Positions 20,663 to 23,665 of a DNA stretch of 23,665 bases are shown here, one piece after another. The translations under genes were made by a program, and so were the position numbers. The stretch covers positions 1 to 23,665 of IMG/VR virus record IMGVR_UViG_3300037450_000167; one strand, given 5' to 3'. The notes beneath the pieces were generated by a model, which saw nothing but the letters and a program-made list of their open reading frames with translations, did not search any database and had not been told where the DNA came from. Each line of letters opens with the position of its first letter. Position 1 is the stretch's first letter. Origin of the DNA: a virus.

Positions 20663-20847
20663 TACAAAACAAAAACCATATCTATTGGCTGGAGAATACC
20701 CGGCCAGTAGAGGCTTTTCTGGCCGGCGGCGAATTCGAGTTAGTAGATTACCAGGAGGTAAAGGATGCAAATTGCAAGAGAGTTGGGATATTGGGAGAAA
20801 AAGCCTGCCATTATCTTAAAAGCATCGGTCCCACGATCAGCGAATAA
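20659..20847 (+). CDS. Small protein overlapping the next gene
   Basis: This 62-residue protein starts at GTG 20659, which overlaps the previous TGA (GTGA). It begins MIQNKNHIYWLENTRPVEAF, then LAGGEFELVDYQEV. Its last 83 nt overlap, in another frame, the start of the following gene, whose ribosome binding site lies inside this one. No family is recognised. The coupled start and lack of any other gene in 20663-20764 support it; confidence is moderate. Confidence 0.5.
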   Translation: MIQNKNHIYWLENTRPVEAFLAGGEFELVDYQEVKDANCKRVGILGEKACHYLKSIGPTISE

Positions 20848-21151
20848 AGATAAGCGATACGTCATACTTTTTGACCATATTTGGCAATACACCGAGGATT
20901 TCTACGAGCCCCTGGACGCCACTATGCCCAAAACATTCGAGGGCTTTATGATGGCCAAGGCGCTGGATCTTTATGAGCTGTTCGACCTGGGCACGCCGAA
21001 CTCTCGACAACTGGCCGAAGTTGCCTGGTTGATACAAGACAGTATCGATCAGCTAAAGGATATGCCTCCATACCACAAGCAGAAAAAGGTAGTGGGCGAG
21101 GCGACCATGGAGATCGATGGCACCCGCGTCGAGGCCGAAATATCAGAATGA
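20765..21151 (+). CDS. Hypothetical protein
   Basis: This 128-residue protein starts at ATG 20765 with AGGAGG about 6 nt upstream. It has an N-terminal helix-strand part (KKPAIILKASVPRS, then KRYVILFDHIWQY) and helical segments (MMAKALDLYELFDLGTPNSR, then LAEVAWLIQDSIDQL), ending acidic. No family is recognised. It overlaps the preceding small gene by 83 nt and the next gene by 4 nt (ATGA), as is usual in this late cluster. Confidence 0.6.
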   Translation: MQIARELGYWEKKPAIILKASVPRSANKDKRYVILFDHIWQYTEDFYEPLDATMPKTFEGFMMAKALDLYELFDLGTPNSRQLAEVAWLIQDSIDQLKDMPPYHKQKKVVGEATMEIDGTRVEAEISE

Positions 21152-21657
21152 AGCTGCAGCCAGGAGATATATTTTGTACCGAAAACCCTTTGATATTGGG
21201 AAAGGCCATTAATGTCGTTCAGCGCTTTATCAGCCCGGACTCCAAGGCCCAATATTCTCATTCCGGTTTGATCCTGGACGTAACCGGAGGCACATTCGAG
21301 GCTTTGTGGACCAATAAGCGTCAAGACCTATTTACGGCATACCAGGGCAAAAATATCCTGGTTGGCAGGCACCTCGGCATGACGGCCGAAAAGTTTACGG
21401 AAGGCTGGCTTCGTATCCAGCATCATGAAGGCAAGTGGTATGCCGGCCACCGATTGTTATTCTTTTTGGTTTGTCCGCCGCTGGCCAAGTATTTCAAGAT
21501 GGGAATAGGCGTGTGCTCTGAGCTTACCGCTAAACATTGGTACCGAGCCGGGCTTATAGATTTTTGGGCAGGCGTTTACCCCGATCAACTGGCCGATATG
21601 GTCCATAATTGGCGTGATATCGAAATCGTTTACGAGGGCGTGTGCCCTGTGAGGTAG
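21148..21657 (+). CDS. NlpC/P60-like (YiiX-type) hydrolase
   Basis: This is a 169-residue protein with a circularly permuted NlpC/P60 fold as in YiiX/YebB-type proteins. It starts MKLQPGDIFCT; the His appears in YSHSGLILDV (about residue 37-46) and the catalytic-type Cys in GVCSELTAKHWYRAGL (about 122-137). His before Cys is the permuted order. Family members cleave amide or ester bonds in peptidoglycan or lipids. There is no signal peptide, so a holin would be needed for export. A lysis or virion-entry role near the portal is plausible. Its start overlaps the previous gene by ATGA. Confidence 0.75.
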   Translation: MKLQPGDIFCTENPLILGKAINVVQRFISPDSKAQYSHSGLILDVTGGTFEALWTNKRQDLFTAYQGKNILVGRHLGMTAEKFTEGWLRIQHHEGKWYAGHRLLFFLVCPPLAKYFKMGIGVCSELTAKHWYRAGLIDFWAGVYPDQLADMVHNWRDIEIVYEGVCPVR

Positions 21658-21661
21658 AAAT

Positions 21662-23665
21662 ATGACCTTTGAAAATGTTGAAATCCATCGTTTTGATGAG
21701 CGCGTCCATTTGGGGATTACCGAGGAGGAAGAACTTGAAGACCTGAATTTACCCGAGGGCGCCAAGCGCGATCCGGTCCTGGACGGTCCGGAGGTTATGA
21801 AGAACCTCCGACGGCTTACGAATTGGTGGTATCGAGAGCGCCAACTGCAGGCCACAGCTCGAACCCAGCAGATGACCGATCACAAATTTTATGACGGTAA
21901 ACAGTGGGAAGATGACGACGAAGCCGAGCTTAAAAACCGTGGACAAAAAGCGCTCGTTTTCAATCAGATCAAGCCCGCCGTTGACTGGGTACTCGGTACC
22001 GAAAAGCGGACCCGTATCGATTACAAGATTCTACCGAGAAAAAAGGAATACGGACCGAGCGCCGAGACGAAAACCAAGGGCATGAAATATCTCAGCGATG
22101 TCAATAAAGAGACGTTTCAGCGATCCAGGGCTTTCGACGATTCGACCAAATGCGGTATCGGCTGGCTCGAGTATGGAGTGAGAGACGATGCGAGTGATGA
22201 GAAGATATTTTGCCGTTTCGAGGATTGGCGCCATATCTGGTATGACAGCCTGGCTATCGAGCTGGATATGTCGGACGCCCGCTATCTATTCCGCTCGAAA
22301 TACGTCGATTTAGACGTCGGCTGCGCGATGTTCCCCGAGCGTGCCCATTTGGTCAAGGCCGCGGCGATCAATGACCATAGTTACCATGATGAGGAAATGA
22401 CCGGACTGGATATTTCCCCGGTCGAAGGCGAGCAGGGTTTTCTCCTCGATCAATGGCATGGAATTGACACACCGTATTACCGTTCCCGCGTGCGACTGGT
22501 CGAAGGTTGGTATCGTCTCCCAATGCGAGCCAAAATAATGAAAGGCCCGGAGTTGGGCTCGCTAAACGGCGTGCGCTTCGATAAAGCCGATGAGGACCAT
22601 AATTATTTAGTCAATGGCGGATATGCAAGTTTGTATGATGCAATCCGCATGCAAGTCTATTGTATGCTGTTTTGCTCCACCGGCGCCCTGGCCAACCAGG
22701 AGAGCCCATATAATCACAACCGATTTCCGTTCATCCCCGTTGTTGCCTATCGCAAAAAGACCGACAACACGCCTTATGGAATAATCAGACAGTTACGCGA
22801 TCCCCAGGAGGATCTAAACAAAAGACGGTCAAAGGCCCTTTTCATCCTGCAGACCAATCAGACCATTGCCGATGACGATGCCACCGACGACTGGGACGAT
22901 TTCAAAAGCGAGCTGGACCGGCCGGATGGGCTCGTTAGGAAAAAGCGTGGATCTGAGGTCATTGTCAATAAGGAGACGCGCCTGGTCGAAGAACACGTCA
23001 TGCTCATGGGGCAAGATGCCGAATACATCGAACGGACCGCCGGCGTTAATGACGAAATGATGGGGCGCCAAACTAATGCCGTATCTGGAAAGGCCATATC
23101 GCAGCGTTATGAAATGGGAACCGTCATAACCGCGTCGATGTTCGACAACCTCCGTTTTGCATTTCAACTGTCCGGAGAGATAAAACTTTCGTTAATAGAG
23201 CAATTCTGGACCGAGGAAAAAGAGATCAGGATAACCGGCAAAAAAGGCCAGCCGGAGTTTATCCCCCTCAATACGCCGGACCCGGAAACGGGCGAAATGC
23301 TAAACGATATCACGCAAACCCAGGGCGATTTTGCCGTCGATGAACAGGCCCATAGTGCCACGGTCCGCCAAGCCATGTTTGATGCCATGATGGAGCTGAC
23401 CACCAAGATTCCGCCCGAGATCACCATTCAGATTCTGGACTTGATTGTCGAGCTGTCCGACGTCCCCTCCAAGGATGCCTTTGTCGAACGTATCCGCAAT
23501 TTCAACGGCCAAAAAGATCCATTCCGCGACCCGGACGATCCAGAAGTCATTGCAGAACAGCAGGCAGAGCAAGAAGCTGCAGAGCGCAAGGCAGCCGTTG
23601 AGAAGTTCCTGGAAGATCTGATGGTAGAAAAAGCCCGCTGGGAGTCCGAGAAGCTGAAAGCGGAA
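21662..23665 (+). CDS. Portal protein, P22-like, incomplete at right edge
   Basis: This frame is open from ATG 21662 to the window end (668 codons) without a stop. GAGGT lies 9 nt upstream, and the previous gene stops at 21657. Recognisable P22-type portal segments are FYDGKQWEDDDEAELKNRGQ, KALVFNQIKPAVDWVLGTEK (early wing), then FEDWRHIWYDSLAIELDMSD, and YGIIRQLRDPQEDLNKRRSK (residues about 370-395), followed by a QTNAVSGKAISQRYEMG clip/crown helix. The C-terminus visible is highly charged (EQQAEQEAAERKAAVEKF). Portals form dodecameric gates for DNA packaging and ejection. The length already exceeds 660, near the 725 of P22 gp1, so only the C-terminal part is missing. Confidence 0.85.
   Translation, partial: MTFENVEIHRFDERVHLGITEEEELEDLNLPEGAKRDPVLDGPEVMKNLRRLTNWWYRERQLQATARTQQMTDHKFYDGKQWEDDDEAELKNRGQKALVFNQIKPAVDWVLGTEKRTRIDYKILPRKKEYGPSAETKTKGMKYLSDVNKETFQRSRAFDDSTKCGIGWLEYGVRDDASDEKIFCRFEDWRHIWYDSLAIELDMSDARYLFRSKYVDLDVGCAMFPERAHLVKAAAINDHSYHDEEMTGLDISPVEGEQGFLLDQWHGIDTPYYRSRVRLVEGWYRLPMRAKIMKGPELGSLNGVRFDKADEDHNYLVNGGYASLYDAIRMQVYCMLFCSTGALANQESPYNHNRFPFIPVVAYRKKTDNTPYGIIRQLRDPQEDLNKRRSKALFILQTNQTIADDDATDDWDDFKSELDRPDGLVRKKRGSEVIVNKETRLVEEHVMLMGQDAEYIERTAGVNDEMMGRQTNAVSGKAISQRYEMGTVITASMFDNLRFAFQLSGEIKLSLIEQFWTEEKEIRITGKKGQPEFIPLNTPDPETGEMLNDITQTQGDFAVDEQAHSATVRQAMFDAMMELTTKIPPEITIQILDLIVELSDVPSKDAFVERIRNFNGQKDPFRDPDDPEVIAEQQAEQEAAERKAAVEKFLEDLMVEKARWESEKLKAE

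Noticed and set aside
22829-23572. Minus-strand frames in the portal region
   Set aside because: They are antisense to the portal gene, whose frame is open throughout with recognisable portal segments.

Overview
The window looks like part of a tailed double-stranded DNA bacteriophage or prophage. It carries packaging genes (small and large terminase, and a portal that runs off the right edge), an O-like replication initiator with an internal iteron origin, a Bro-N/KilAC antirepressor, and an SbcC/SbcD-like recombination module. Genes are packed with ATGA-type overlaps and AGGAGG-type ribosome binding sites, which suggests a bacterial host. Tat and Sec signal peptides suggest a Gram-negative host. 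The sequence alone does not fix the host genus.

Layout. (1) Positions 1-6037, minus strand: a recombination/early operon, read right to left. It holds a putative single-strand annealing or ssDNA-binding protein ending in an SSB-like tail (DDDIPF), SbcD-like and SbcC-like nuclease subunits, a possible winged-helix protein, two small proteins, and the N-terminus of a VRR-NUC-like nuclease at the edge. (2) Positions 6038-6170: a divergent promoter/operator region. (3) Positions 6171-11211, plus strand: a Cro-like regulator, a radical SAM enzyme, an O-like initiator containing four palindromic iterons (a lambda-like origin), a putative helicase loader, small proteins including an unusual ATT-start zinc-finger ORF, the antirepressor and a secreted protein. 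(4) Positions 11222-13350: the most remarkable segment, described below. (5) Positions 13613-16439: an SF2 helicase, a MerR-like regulator plus tRNA-His(GTG) inside a near-perfect direct repeat, and two unknown proteins. (6) Positions 16722-23665: a holin-like membrane protein, TerS, two proteins with twin-arginine signals, TerL, a secreted FN3-like protein, two overlapping small genes, an NlpC/P60-like (YiiX-type) hydrolase and a P22-type portal.

The key system. A 300-residue protein with the Nop-like/IS110-C-terminal (Transposase_20-like) domain but no recognisable nuclease domain is followed at once by a 1,072-bp array. The array alternates two 8-nt blocks (consensus AGCGAGCC and AGAAACCC) separated by unique 10-nt spacers, for a 36-bp unit. 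This architecture matches the TIGR-Tas (tandem interspaced guide RNA) systems rather than CRISPR or an insertion sequence. The protein would be a TasA-type (nuclease-less) effector. The array has 60 blocks and 59 spacers; its first block overlaps the stop codon of the Tas gene, and its last degenerate block supplies the ATG of a cysteine-rich small protein.
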